A program made the position numbers and the translations under genes. Positions 12,511-25,183 of a DNA stretch of 64,000 bases are shown here, piece by piece. This DNA comes from Iris pallida (Eukaryota > Streptophyta > Magnoliopsida > Asparagales > Iridaceae): NCBI GenBank assembly GCA_029216955.1, contig JANAVB010015600.1:31596554-31660553 (forward strand). The letters are read 5' to 3'. How positions within the stretch are numbered: position 1 is the stretch's first letter; each line of letters begins with the position of its first letter. The notes beneath the pieces are model-generated. The model was not told where the DNA came from. It saw only the letters and a list, made by a program, of their open reading frames with translations, and did not search any database.

Positions 12511-14793
12511 ATTATTGTAAATTTTTATTATTGTTATGATATGGGTATTGGTACTTATTAATAATAATAGTGTTTTTAATGTATGTATGATTGTGGAAAT
12601 CGTCAAAAAAATAATATTATATTATTTTCAGCTAATTTCAAGGGATAGTTCGAAATTATAAAAAGATTTCTAGTATTTTAAATAATTATCTAAATTATTT
12701 TTACTATTAAAATACAGACTAGAAATCCTATTTTAGCCTAAATCGATTATATTTCAAATAGTTGCCAAAATTATCTTTACTAATATGGTTTCAAGTTTAT
12801 ACGTATTTTCCAAAAATAATATATGTAATTCTTTGCATAAATTTCCTCACTTATCTTATCTTGTTCGTAACTGATCATCGTTCCTATTTCCTTGTAAATT
12901 TTGGACCCTTGCACATCGGCTATAGGCAAACATGACTTGTCGGATCATCGCACCATACTCGACGACACACCAGGCAAGATACCTTGCCATTATACTATTT
13001 ATTTTTAGTTACATTTTATTACATGTCACTGTTCATTTATTTCTAGTTCTTGATTACTGCCTGCTCAGTGATATTAGCTGTACCTTGTTATTTATCCTTT
13101 GATTGCATATGGACCTAGAGTTAAGGGACTACCACTAGTTTAGTGCATTACATAAACTTTGACACTGATGTGCCACGAGATGTGTGAGTTGTGAGTAGCA
13201 TATAGCCCACGGACTTGCGTGTTGGCTGATCACTGATGCGTACAGGACGTGCGTTAGGTCTAACTGTCAATAGTTGTATGTTAGAAGACTTGATGGTTAG
13301 TAGTGTTATATGGTCGTGGATGCGACAATATAGGTACATTAGATGGGGAGAACATTTCCTTGTCGTATGGGCTTCGATTGCACTTTCCTTGTAACACGGA
13401 AGCTGCGCTGGAGATACGGGTATGTTGAGCCTCTCAGGTTGGCCACTGTCGTTTTTGAACGTCATGCGCTTAGGTCACTGGTGCCCAAGAGGGGACTATA
13501 CCAGATTCCATTTACAGCCAAGGCTCATGCGACGAAAGGTTTGTTCTCAACTGCATGTTCACTTTAGTATGGTTAGATTACCTTATTGTGTCTTGTCACT
13601 TTCTATGATTGTGGCATATTTTATTCAGTATTTATATAGCATGTTTATTGTATCTTGTTACGTCCCTCTGAGGACCTGGTTATCTCGCCAGGTGTATGTG
13701 TTCTTGTATTCTGCAGGTGTTCTAGCCGTGGCCATGATCGTCACTATTTCTTCGAGGATGATTGCACTTTGATCGTTTTCGCTTCGCTCGCCAAACTCTT
13801 TCTTTTATTATGTATTTCCTTTCATAATTGGTAGTGGATTTGTCTCCGCCCAACGATTGTATACATGACAAATTCAAAGTTGCTTTTATATCATTATTTA
13901 TCTTTATGGATGAGATTTAGTACCTTGATTACTGTATTTTTTAGCTTATGTATATATACGAGGGTCCATATACTTCGTATGTATACAGCTGGCATGATTA
14001 CGTTCTAGTCCTAAATATTTTGGGACTGGGGCGTTACATCAACAGTCCAATCAGGACGGAAACGAGCACAATACATCTCACGCAGTTCATATCTTGACAG
14101 AAAATATAAAGCATGTGATAGGCTAAGATACATGAAACGCTGTAAGAAATAAGCATGAAAGAAAGAGAGAAAACTGATAAACAAGTCTATCTATATATAA
14201 TAATAGAGAACTGTAAGTGACTATGTGATTTAGAGTACAAGATAGACATGTGAACGGCTTGATTTGCACATGATTACACTAAAGAGTTTGTACATGATTA
14301 CACTACTTTGGAATTGTTCACATGACTATTTCTACTCCCCCATGCCCCAATCAATACACAAGGATCTAGACAGGTTATGTTATTGTACATGATAATTTAT
14401 ACATGAAGCTCATGAGATCATGAGAGTACATGAGAGCACATGAGTATACATGAACAATAAGAGTCCACAGAATACATGATGTTCGTGAAAAGCACATGAC
14501 ACAATGTATTCGATGCACCCGAGGGGGATAACATCTCATGTAAAGATCCATATAGTACTAATCCTTGTTAATGTCGTATCAGCATCAAGTAAATTAAGCT
14601 GACAAGAATATAATTCCTAACAAGTATGAAACGGTCAGAGAATGTACTCGCCTGATATCATGTCTGTCTGTAGAGAATATGAGTCTGGGCTGGAGTATCT
14701 GAGTCCTATTTTAGAGCAACACAGGTCACAACATGTCTAACATGAGATAAGAATAGTCTACAATGCATTCTAAATGATTCTAGGTCCTTCTAG

Positions 14794-14971
14794 GTCAAAG
14801 TCAACCCTTGGTCAACTTTGGTCAAACCTGGTCAACTCTAGTCAAACCTGGTCAACCATATGTCAACTAGTCTATCTACCAAAATATAGGTCAAACACAA
14901 CTTATCTAGTCATTCTAAACTCATTTGAGTTGATTTGCATCAAGTTTGACTTAAAGTTGACTTTTGTCAAC
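14794..14971 (-). repeat. TTGAC-rich array in W 3' LTR
   Basis: About 12 GTCAA/TTGAC cores, mostly TTGAC on the minus (transcribed) strand. The same array is at 34373-34550 in the other W LTR, and a similar one occurs in Y LTRs. It therefore predates the split of the two subfamilies. Confidence 0.7.
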
Positions 14972-15106
14972 TTGGTCGACTTGATAATCAACTAGGCCAA
15001 TTTAGGTTCATGGGGTCCATCCTAGTCTGACTCATTAAGCCTAAGTCTATATCTATTAACAATCACAACATATACATTAAGTATTTTAGGTATCACATTC
15101 ACTAAT

Positions 15107-15462
<356 letters not shown>

Positions 15463-16073
15463 GGGTAACTATAGACATATAGGCTCTAATATATATATGT
15501 ATATATGAGAGCTATACCTGAGTATATGTGTACTGTGGGGTGTGTGTGTGAGTGAAGGGAAAGAAATGGTAATAGGGAAAAGGAATAATCTGAGAACTAC
15601 AAGAATCCTGAAACCAAAACAAAACCCAAACCTTGGTATCAAACCAAGGTTCATAATTTCAAGGAAACTGAGAAAGAGTTCAGTTCAACCTGGGTTTGAC
15701 ATCAGTTATGTACACTGAGTATCTGCTCAGTTCAAACCCGAGATTACTAAAACCGGAGAACATATAATACAATGCAAGAAAACTGAAAATGAAAGCAAGA
15801 AGAAAGCTGAAAATGAAAACAAGGAAAACTTGAGAATATAGTTCAACTAACCCTGGGATTCTAAATCTCAACCCTGAGATTGTTCCACACAATATGAAAC
15901 ATCAACTAAACTAAAGAAATCTTAGGAAGTTAATGATCTTAAACCCAAAATCAAGTTTTGCAATATATAAAATCTGAACTTCAAGTTCAGTCGGGTTTTG
16001 AACACTCAACCCATTCGAAACTCAGATTTTGATTCCTCATTCGCTGTGAAACCCAGCTATGTAATATCCATCT

Positions 16074-16078
<5 letters not shown>

Positions 16079-16143
<65 letters not shown>
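16079..16143. repeat. TA microsatellite
   Basis: About 65 bases of TA in the W 3' LTR, with its counterpart at about 35390-35450 in the 5' LTR, where it runs into a T-rich tract. Confidence 0.9.
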
Positions 16144-16147
<4 letters not shown>

Positions 16148-17637
16148 CATCATCAATTAACCATAATTTAACAGTTTAAAATAAAAACTTTGAAAATACA
16201 TTTCAAATTCAGTTTATTGAGTATCAGTACACAAGATCGAAACCAACATCAAATGAAAAACCAATTCAGGCATGGAGAAGTATCATACACATGTGTATGT
16301 GTCAGGGGGTTCATCTCATGTCCACAAAACTAGACACGAAGTGTCAACTGGCACAGGACACACACACAGTACACCCGTGGACAGACAACCTCGTGCGCGC
16401 GTGTCAGTGGCTCGTGGGCACGACACAAAGCTCGAAGCAAGTCGAGCTCGTGCACAGTCCTAGAGGGGTTCTAGGGCTAGTGACGTGTCACCCAGAGACA
16501 CGACCACGATGTGTCCTCGAGTCGCACGAGACGCGTATCGGACGCGACTGAACCACGCGCGCACAACAGGCCCTGATCCGTGCGTCTCGAATTACGTGTC
16601 CGACATAAAATAAGATGACATGGCACTTGGGGCTGACTTGTCAGTCATGTCACCAAGCCACACTCCAAGTTTTGCGTGTCCAAGTAACACGGACACTGCG
16701 CACTGCCACCCGAATAGTAGGACACGTGCGCACGTGTCTCGGGCAGTGGTTCGTGTCCGATTCTAGACATGAACGCGATGCAATTTGTGCTCAATCCAAT
16801 ACAGATTCAAAAGTCATATTTAGATCTACAAATCCAATCAATTAGATTTCAAAATTATGAACAAAATTTCCTTTGTGGCATTTCATCAAGCACATGCATA
16901 TTTGCACTGATACATGTCCGATACGGACACCAAATCAATACAAAATCCTACGAAACTTATCCTACAGCTAGGAGACACCAAGATGGATGCATCTACAGGA
17001 ATAATTCATGAAATTATGGAGGTTTGGAGAATTTACCTATTGGGATGAATTCCTATAGAAAAGCTTCGATTGTGTAGATTCCTCCTTACGGCTCTAAATC
17101 CCCAATGCACTCGAAATCTGAATTTCCTCAACCACAATGATTCATAAATAATAATCAGGACCTAATGCAAAATACTAGGGTTTAATAGGAGGATAAATGA
17201 GAAAGTTAAAGGGAAGAAACTTACTTAGGTTTTCCAGGAGAGAAAGAATGCAAAGGAGAAATGAATTCTCAACATAAGAGATATTAAATACTTCCCCCCT
17301 TTGACCTAGTTAGCCAGCCGCACTTAGATAGGCTAGGGTTTCCTATGGGTTGGGCTTGCCCTCTTTCCTATGGCTAAAATGAAACATTAAATAAAAAGGA
17401 AATTGCTAACTAGCCCTAATAAATATGCCAATAGCTTCTAACCTTAGAATATGATTACTAACCCTAACAAATCATGCTGCTAGGCCACTAAGTCATGGTG
17501 AGTCACTAGGCTAGGTTGCACCAAGGCCATACTATCACAGGCCAAAATCACAACACCAATAATATAAAATATAAAAAATAATCAAAAGAATTTCACAATT
17601 ACCAAAATACCTTTAAATAGAAAAAATGGGTGTGATA

Positions 17638-17676
17638 AATCTACCCTCCTTAAAAGAATTTCGTCCTCGAAATTAA
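17638..17676 (-). promoter_or_regulatory. W polypurine tract and adjacent palindrome
   Basis: On the minus strand this reads AATTTCGAGGACGAAATTC, then a purine-rich AAGGAGGGTAGATT directly before the 3' LTR. The same arrangement occurs in X, Y, Z and Z'. It is the expected plus-strand primer site. Confidence 0.6.
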
Positions 17677-17717
17677 AGACAAAACTGAATAGATGAGAAG
17701 GATAGAAAAGTCATACC

Positions 17718-19417
17718 TCACGGCGGAAAAAGATAAGGGTATTTCTCGCACATCTCGTCCTCCCTCTCCCAGGTAGACTCACCTGGAGAGTGGTGCCTCC
17801 AAGCTACGCGAACCAAGGGTATCGTCTGGTTCCTCAGCACCTTCTCCCGTCGATCCAGAATCTCCACAGGCTGTTCTTGATAACTAAGAGTAGGGCCCAC
17901 CTCGATCTCAGAATGGTCCTGTACATGGCTGGGATCTACCACACACCGTCTCAACTACGATACGTAAAATACATTGTGGACTTTCTCAAATGAAGGAGGC
18001 AAGTCCAGTCTGTATGACACGTCACCAACTCTTTCGCTGATGACGAAAGGTTCGATGAAATGCGAACTAAGCTTTCCACCTCTGCCAAAGCGAATAGTAC
18101 CACGCGTCAGAGATATCCTTAGGAACACCAGATCTCCAACCTAGCACAAATATAGTCTCAAGCTTAACTATAACAATCACATGATCAAACAAAACAAAAT
18201 CATAAAACAAGCTAAATCCTACTCCTAAGTCTAAGCTATACCTCAAAATGCAAAGGACTTCGGTGGCTATCGGCCCAATACCGCTGTCTGTCCTGCGCCA
18301 CGCGAAGTCGATCTCTCATGAGCTTTACCTTCTCGGATGCGTCAACAACCATCTCAGGTCCCAATAAAGCTCGCTCTCCAACGTCATCCCAAGACAAGGG
18401 TGTACGACATCTACGCCCGTACAGTGCCTCAAATGGTGACATCCCAATGCTGGCCTGGAAACTGTTGTTGTATGCAAACTTCACTAAATACAAATAATCC
18501 TCCCAGTAGCCTCCAAAGTCCAAAACACAAGTCCGCAATATGTCCTCGAGTGTCTGAATAGTCCTCTCTGACTGTCCGTCTGTCTGAGGGTGGTATACAG
18601 TACTGAACTTGAGCTGAGTACCCAAACTAGTTTGTAGACTCCGCCAGAAATGGGAAGTAAAACGACTATCCCGATCCGAAACAATGCTCACCAAAACTCT
18701 GTGTATCCTGACAATCTGTCGTATATACATCTCTGCTAGCCTCTCAGTCGACGTACCCACCTTAAATGGCAAAAAGTATGCTGATTTGGTGAACCTGTCT
18801 ACGATGACCCAAATTGCATCTTTTCCTCCTGGTGTACGCGGCAATCCAGAAACAAAGTCCATTGTGATGTGCTTCCAATTCCACTCTGGAATGGGCAATG
18901 GCTGTAACAGTCCTCCTGGCCTCTGCCTCTCTGCCTTAACCTGCTGACAGACTAAACATCTGGCTACGAAACGAGCTACCTCCTGCTTCATCCCGTACTA
19001 CTATACACGCTCCTTCAGATCCCTATACATCTTGTTGGCACCTGGATGCATAGTAAACTGAGAGCGATGGGCCTCCTGCATAACCTGCTCTCGAAGCTCT
19101 CCGTTAGGCAAGCACAGTCTGGAACCATGCCTCAATGCACCGTCCTCTGCAAGAATAAACTCACCATCCACCAATCATGCTCGAACCTGCTCTCGGATAC
19201 ACCGCAGAGTAACATCCTCGAACTGAGTCGACTTGATTCTCTCCATCAAGTCCGATTGAATCTGAAGGCCCCGCATCTGAATCTGAACTCCTGGCACAAT
19301 CACCTCGATCCCCAGGCTCTCGAAATCCGCTAACAAGTGACGATCCATCGTCAAACACATAGCTACCAGATACCTACTCAAGGCATCGGCAACCACGTTG
19401 GCCTTCCCTGGGTGATA
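17718..19417 (-). pseudogene. W integrase with C-terminal chromodomain-like region, disrupted
   Basis: The best frame (18991 down to 18236) has the zinc-finger cysteines CLVC, then the catalytic core: D in ITMDFVSG, D in SDRDSRF and E in GQSERTIQ, spaced as a D,D-35-E integrase. Upstream (19396 down) is the VADALSR linker that follows RNaseH. Two adjacent Trp codons before the zinc finger have become stops (19000 region). After HFEV the frame is broken by an intron-like 101-base insert (18141-18241), then resumes VGDLVFLRIS. A CAG-to-TAG stop (17955-17957) lies in the FYVS/LRR stretch. The end (ILDRREKVLRN to YLFPP) resembles the chromodomain-like tail of Tekay-type integrases. Confidence 0.85.
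18141..18241 (-). other. Probable 101-base spliceosomal intron in W integrase
   Basis: On the minus strand the segment begins GTATAGCTTAG and ends TTTGTGCTAG, is AT-rich, and lies exactly between codons GAG and GTT of the conserved stretch HFE/VGDLVFLRIS. Z and Z' have the same stretch uninterrupted (LEFSVGDHVFLRIS in Z). The length is not a multiple of three and it contains stops, so the protein needs it removed. A chance insertion with GT-AG ends at a clean junction is the alternative. Confidence 0.65.
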
Positions 19418-19774
19418 CTATAATGAAATGCCGAAGTCCTTTATCAACTCCAACCCTCTGCACTGCCTCATGTTGAGCTCTTTCTGTGTAAACACATACG
19501 TCAAGCTTTTGTGGTCTATGAAAATCTCCACACGCTCTCCGTATAGATAGTGCTTCCATAACTTAAGAGCAAAGATAACTGCCGCCAACTCCAAATCATG
19601 TGTAGGGTAATTCTTCTCATACAGACGTAATTGTCTGGATGCATAGGCAATCACCTTCCCATGCTGCTGCAAGACACAACCTAGACCCTTCCCTAAGGCG
19701 TCACTGTAGATAGTGAACCCGCCTGATCCTGATGGCAATATCAAAATTTGGGTTATCGTCAGTCGCTTCTTCAA
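19418..19774 (-). pseudogene. W RNase H domain (fragment of pol)
   Basis: It encodes the RT-linked RNase H of gypsy elements: [11 protein letters not shown] with the first catalytic Asp, THDLELAAV with the Glu, and FIDHKSL with a further Asp. Identity to the same segment of Z is high. It ends in a TAG (19418-19420) where relatives have Gln before YHP. The frame differs from the RT just upstream: a frameshift near 19830 separates them. Confidence 0.85.
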
Positions 19775-19775
19775 C

Positions 19776-20762
19776 TCATCGAAAGCAATCTGACATTCCT
19801 CTGACCAGATAAACTGTATCCTTTCGGGTTAGCCTAGTCAATGGCCCTGTAATCCGGGAGAAATCCTGAACGAACCTCCTGTAGTAGCTTGCCAATCCCA
19901 GAAAGCTACTGATCTCTGTAACTGAACTCGGTGCTGTCCACGCCTCAACTGCTCTGATCTTCTTCGGGTCTATTGAGATCCCATCTCCGGTCATAACATG
20001 ACCCAGAAAATCAACTTGATCCAAAAAGAACTCACACTTCGAAAGCTTGCCGTAAAGCTGCTCCTTCCTGAGAGTCTCCAGGACCACTCTCAGATGCTCC
20101 TCTAGGGTCTTCGAATATACCAAGATGTCGTCGATGAACACCACCACGAACTTGTCCAACTACTGGTGGAACACCTTATTCATCAAGTTCATGAATACCG
20201 CCGAGGCATTAGTTAACCCAAACGGTATTACCATGAACTCAAACTGGCCATACTATGTCCTGAATGTTGTCTTTGGAATTTTCTCCTTCTTCACATTCAC
20301 TTGATGGCAACCTGACCTCAGATCAATCTTGGAGAATACCTTCGCTCCGCTCAACTGGTCGAATAGATCATCGATCCTCGACAGCGGGTACTTGTTCTTG
20401 ATTGTGAGGCTGTTGAGAGCCCTGTAGTCGATACACATCTGTACCGACCCATCTTTCTTCGGCACAAAGAGTACTGGTGCACCCCATGGTGAAGAACTCG
20501 ATCGGATGAAGCCTTTGTCCTGCAACTCATCCACATGCTTCTTCAACTCCACTAGCTCGTTGTTGTTCACTCTATAGACGTGCTGAGATATCGGCTCTGT
20601 GCCGGGCACCAAATCTATAGAGAACTCTATATCTTTGTTCGGAGGTAACCCTAGCAAATCCTCCGGAAATACATCCATGAACTCAGCTATCAATGGATGT
20701 TTCACGCCCTGCTCCTCTAATGAAGCTCCGCAGACGACTCCGCTGCTCTGGTCCGTCTCTCA
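19776..20762 (-). pseudogene. W reverse transcriptase (fragment, broken)
   Basis: Two pieces of one RT. The first (20705 down to 20253) has the conserved entry [10 protein letters not shown], the fingers motif [22 protein letters not shown] and the first catalytic Asp in [10 protein letters not shown]. The second (20159 down to 19776) has the FIDD box ([13 protein letters not shown]) and the thumb/connection [17 protein letters not shown]. Stops near 20253 and 20160 interrupt the palm between them. Its upstream continuation, the protease and gag, is at 31202 onward because Z' is inserted at 20768. Confidence 0.87.
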
Positions 20763-20767
20763 TCTGG
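20763..20767. other. Target-site duplication TCTGG (left) of Z'
   Basis: TCTGG stands directly before the Z' LTR start TGTCACGCC and is repeated at 31202-31206 directly after the other LTR. Five bases is the normal gypsy size. Confidence 0.95.
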
Positions 20768-23494
20768 TGTCACGCCCCAGAACCAGAATACTGGGGAGCG
20801 GGGGCGTACATAGCCAGCTACGTATATTGAAATAGAATCCACCTCGCTATACGGTCACGGCTGTCTAGATATGAGGGTTTACTACAAGCCAACGGTCTCT
20901 TAAGGTCAAGCCTATTGTCTCAATCTCAAGCAAGTAATATAGTTACAAGATGTTAGACCACCAAATATACAATAAAATGCGTCCCAAATATTACATATTC
21001 AGCTGATCATGAAGCTAGTCATACAAAATGCGAAGACTAGCAAGAGTTCAGTCATACATGATCAACCCTAGGATTTGTTAATCATGTTTACAGCCCGTAG
21101 GCAGACAGTAAGTAAATGTGCATCGAGCTAACAGGTGCTCGTCGGCTAAACGCCTCAAAAGAATAATTTTACAATGTAGTGAGCAAAACAAAATGGAAAA
21201 CCCACTCGTAGCCCGGGTTCCTTCTAGTCGCCACCATTGGGCTGGAGGTTCGGTATCGGGTGCTGCTCCAAAATCTGGCCACACAAAACCAGCTGGGTCA
21301 AACCCCAGAAAGAGCAAGTGCCACAAGGGAGGCCATGAAATAAGAACGAAAGCCAGCATAAAAAATCATAAGAAAATAGAAGAAAGGTACAAGTAATACA
21401 GAGTACAACAGAACAATAAACGACTAGGGACGTGGTACCAATCCGGGAGCCAGGTTACAACCCTTAAACCAAACAAGGACCGGGGTTGTAACCCTTCGCC
21501 TGAATAGCACTTTGTCTCTACCCATTTATTGTTAAAGATAAGTAAAACAATCATGCTCAGGTGTACCAGGTGCTGGGACTAGACGAGACTTAGACAAGGC
21601 TGGACCCCATCCATTCACAAGCGGCCAAGCAAATACTACGGCTTACTACTTAACTAACTAGGGTTATCACAAGCCTAATTACTAACAAGATACAAATGAA
21701 AAATTCCTAGTCCCAAGCCCTGCAGACTATCCAGTTATCCTTCCGCGGGTTGAGAGTATGGTTGGGTACATCGCCCAGGAAACGATATATCCTTAGGTGA
21801 CTTAGAGAGTGCAACACATGACAGTGTGCTGGAAATGTGCCCTACTCGTCGGCAGGCTACAAGTCCATTAAAGCGCCCAGATAACGAGATCGTCTGTGAC
21901 TAGAAATTCTCCATGAACTATAGTTTGATCTAGTCATTAGCCTAATCTGTATTCAGTGTGAATCCCTGACCGTGGTAACCAGGGAGTCACGTCCTAGATA
22001 TGATGCAAGATAAGACAAGTGGATTGCACGAAGCAACAAGAATGAACACCCACGAAGTCAGAGTTGATTATATGAGTCAAGTTAGCCATCGCAACAGCAT
22101 CAAGTCAAGTCAAGTTACAAGTCAGGAGTGCGCCGCCACGGGCCACTATCAAGTTATCCAGTTACAGAAAATGATTATGAATCACCGGTTACAAGTTAAG
22201 AGCGCACCCCATCGGGTCACTACTAAGAAGATCAGAAAGTATTAGGATCATAAATTACAGAAATTACGATGACCGTACTAGTCATAAGTAAAACACCGAA
22301 AATCGTGCCAGGTCATGTTGGGTCAAGACAGTCGTGTTGTGTGGAACAAGATCTCAAAACTCCAATCCACAAAAAAGAAGCCAAGCCCAAGGATATAAAA
22401 CGAAACCATCATGGGCAAGTGGGTTGCGAAGGGGGCCGAGTTGCGCTAGGGTCGGCTTGCGCTGGGTCGGGTTGTGCTGAGAGCGGGTTGTGCTGGATCG
22501 GGTTGCACTGAGTCGGGTTGCGCTGGGTCGGGTTGCGCTGAGAGCGGGTTGCGCTGGATCGGGTTGCGCTGAGAGCAGGTCGCGCTGAGAGCGGGTTGCG
22601 CTGGGTCGGGTTGTGCTGAGAGCAGGTCGCGCTGAGAGCGGGTTGCGCTAGGGTTAGATTGTGCTAGGTCAAAGGCGCTGGGGTTCAAAGGGCACTGGGG
22701 TTCAAGGCGCTAGGAAGTGAGCGTGGTTCGCCAAAGGGCGCCGAGCGCGGGTCAGCCCAGCGCTAAAGAGCGCAGGCCGAGAGAGGGTTGCGCAGTTCAG
22801 CCCAGCGCTAAAAAGCGCTTGCCGAGGTCTTCTTCTCCAGCAGGCCGAGAGAGAGAACCCAAGAACACCAAACTTTCCAAACTTCATAACTTGGCCAAAT
22901 CAAAACGAAATTGAGATTTTCAAAGTTCTATCTTGTGTAAAATTGAATTCTCTTCCACATGGAAGCCTCAAAACAAGCAAAAATCTAAGTTTAATAGATC
23001 AAAACCAAGAAAATTCGAAAATGGTTAAAACTTAGATCTAGAAAAATGGAGACTCTAAATCACAAAATGCCAAGTTCTAATGTGATTCACCATGGCCTAA
23101 TCTAGCTAATGGACAAATAAAATGGGGTGCTCATTTGGTGGCAAGGTGCACTTGCCTATGGAGGTTAGGTGTTGTGTGGAGGAAGGAAGAAGAAGATGGA
23201 GAAAATTAATGGAAGAGTAATGAGGAGAGAGAAAGTTAGATGGGGTTTTAATGAGGGATGGTGTGTTGTGTTGAGGGTGGAGGTTAACTAAGGTAGTCCA
23301 ATGCAAACCAAACCAAACCCTTCTCCACAAAGAATAAAACCATGCCAGGTCCAAAAAACCTAATTTATGAGAAAATCAAAATCCACAAGTCGAGCCAAAA
23401 TACAATTACAGGCCAGAATCCAAAAAAATAAAATACAGGTCCGAAATACATATAAGCCTAATTAAAATACGTATTCCGAAATATGGGCGTTACA
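20768..23494 (-). repeat. Z' 3' LTR
   Basis: Starts TGTCACGCCCC and ends GGGCGTTACA on the plus strand. It carries one copy of the hairpin cassette (about 21440-21505) and a GC-rich short tandem array (22428-22655). Confidence 0.93.
22428..22655. repeat. GC-rich short tandem array in Z' 3' LTR
   Basis: Irregular repeats of GGGTTGCGCTGGGTCGGG and GGGTTGCGCTGAGAGCGGG, about 17-19 bases per unit. Its counterpart in the 5' LTR is 30126-30360, with different unit order. This accounts for the Gln/Pro-rich ORFs read across it. Confidence 0.85.
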
Positions 23495-23662
23495 ACTCTA
23501 CCCACCTTAAAAGACTTTCGTCCTCGGAATTTAAATCAAGATGCTTAGAGATGTAAGAGCCCGCTATACTATCCACAAATAAGCTACACTAAGCAAACAA
23601 TCAAACAATCACACATGCAAGCAAGGGATGGAAAGCATAAGGCATAAGGAAGACATTATACC

Positions 23663-25183
23663 TTACGAGTCAAACAAGTCGGGATATCGCGATCGGATGT
23701 CGTCCTCACGCTCCCACATTGACTCACCTAGAGAGTGATGACCCCAAGCAACACGGACTAAGCTAATAGTGTTGTTCTTGAGTATCTTTTCTCTCCGATC
23801 CAATATAGACACGGGCCTCTCCTCATACGAAAGGTTGGTACCAACAACCAGTTCTGAATGGTCCAGGATATGGCTCGGGTCCGGGATGTACCGTCGTAAT
23901 TGGGACACATGAAATACATCATGCACCTCACTTTGCGACGGAGGAAGAGCGAGACGATAGGATACATCTCCTACTCGCTCCAGGATATCGAACGGCCCTA
24001 TATACCTAGGACTAAGCTTTTCCCGTACGCCAAAGCGAATGACGTCACGGTTAGGCGAGATCCTAAGGAATACATGGTCGCCGATAGCAAACTCTAAGGG
24101 ACGCCGATGAGCATCGGCCCAATGACGCTGGCGATCTTGGGCCACTCGAAGGCGATCTCTGATCCTTCTGACTACTTCAACTGTCTGGGCAATCATTTCT
24201 GGACCAAGCATCTGCCTCTCTCCAACATCATCCCAGGCTAACGGGGATCTGCACTTCCTACCATACAGTGCCTCGAACGGAGCCATCTAAATACTGGCCT
24301 GAAAACTATTATTGTAGGAGAATTCCACCAGATGCAGGTGATCCTCTCATGAACCATCGAAGTCAAGGGTACAAGATCTCAACATATCTTCAAGAGTCTG
24401 GATTGTGCGTTCCGACTAGCCATCTGTCTGCGGGTGATAAGCTGAGCTAAACTGAAGGTGAGTTCCCAAACTCTCTTGCAGGCTACGCCAAAAGTTCGAT
24501 GTGAATCTTGAATCCCTGTCCGAGGTGATACTAACGGGCACACCGTGAAGCCTGACAATCTACCTGAGGTACATTTCTGCTAGCTGAGCCATCGAATGAC
24601 CAATTCTGAACGGAAGAAAGTGAGCTACCTTCGTGAGCCTGTCAACTATAACCCAAATGGCATCTCTGCCAGTCGGGGATCTAGGTAATCCAGTCACGAA
24701 ATCCATAGTTATGTGTTCCCATTTCCATTCTGGGATCGGTAAGGGTTGAAGAAGTCCAGCTGGCCTCTGACGTTCAGCCTTAACTTGCTGGCAAACCAAA
24801 TACCGAAAGACAAACCGAGCTATCTCCCTCTTCATGCCATTCTACCAAAAATGCTGACGAATATCACGGTACATCTTCGTACCACCGGGATGAATAAAAT
24901 ACTGCAAACTGTGAGCTCCTGCCATGACCTCCTGTCTGATATCTCCACTGGGTACACAAAGACGAGTGTCGTACCGAAGTGTACCATCTTCATGAATGCA
25001 CAACTCTGGCCTTCTTCCTGCCTCACACTCTGCTCTGAGTCACTGAATCTTGGAATCTGTAGACTACGCCATCCGGATCCTCTCAACTATGTTAGACTAA
25101 ACCTGTAGACTGGCCATCAAGGCCACGTTGGTAGGAAGAACCACTTTATTTCCTATCTTCTGAAGATCTGCCAATAACTCTGG
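23663..25183 (-). pseudogene. Z' integrase and chromodomain-like tail, broken
   Basis: Pieces in one order: zinc finger and core start (24835 down to 24560, CLVC altered to YLVC, ITMDFVTGL kept), core middle with SDRDSRF, and the C-terminal half (24286 down to 23663, PFEALYGRKCRSPLAWDDVG to MWEREDDIRSRYPDLFDS). CAG-to-TAG stops lie at 24560-24562, 24417-24419 and 24287-24289. A Trp codon upstream of the zinc finger and another near 24350 are also stops. The domain is otherwise collinear with Z. The loss of a zinc-finger Cys adds to inactivity. Confidence 0.87.

Larger units (their letters stand above)
10567..14038 (+). repeat. X 3' LTR (3472 bp, complete)
   Basis: It starts TGTAAACCCC directly after the polypurine tract and ends GGCGTTACA. 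It holds a TATA box (11233-11239), a CpG-rich, CT-biased leader (about 11390-12285), a TTA microsatellite and a U5 region. It is followed by TCAAC (14039-14043), the point where W LTR sequence resumes, so X is inserted in the W LTR. The other LTR copy is 41501-43976 plus 7451-7574. The 257-codon Pro/Ser/Thr-rich ORF at 11277-12050 is not kept in frame in the other copy and is not called a gene. Confidence 0.88.

Noticed and set aside
22269..22887. Repetitive Ala/Gln/Pro proteins in Z' LTR
   Set aside because: Made by the GCGCTG array; no conserved start or domain.
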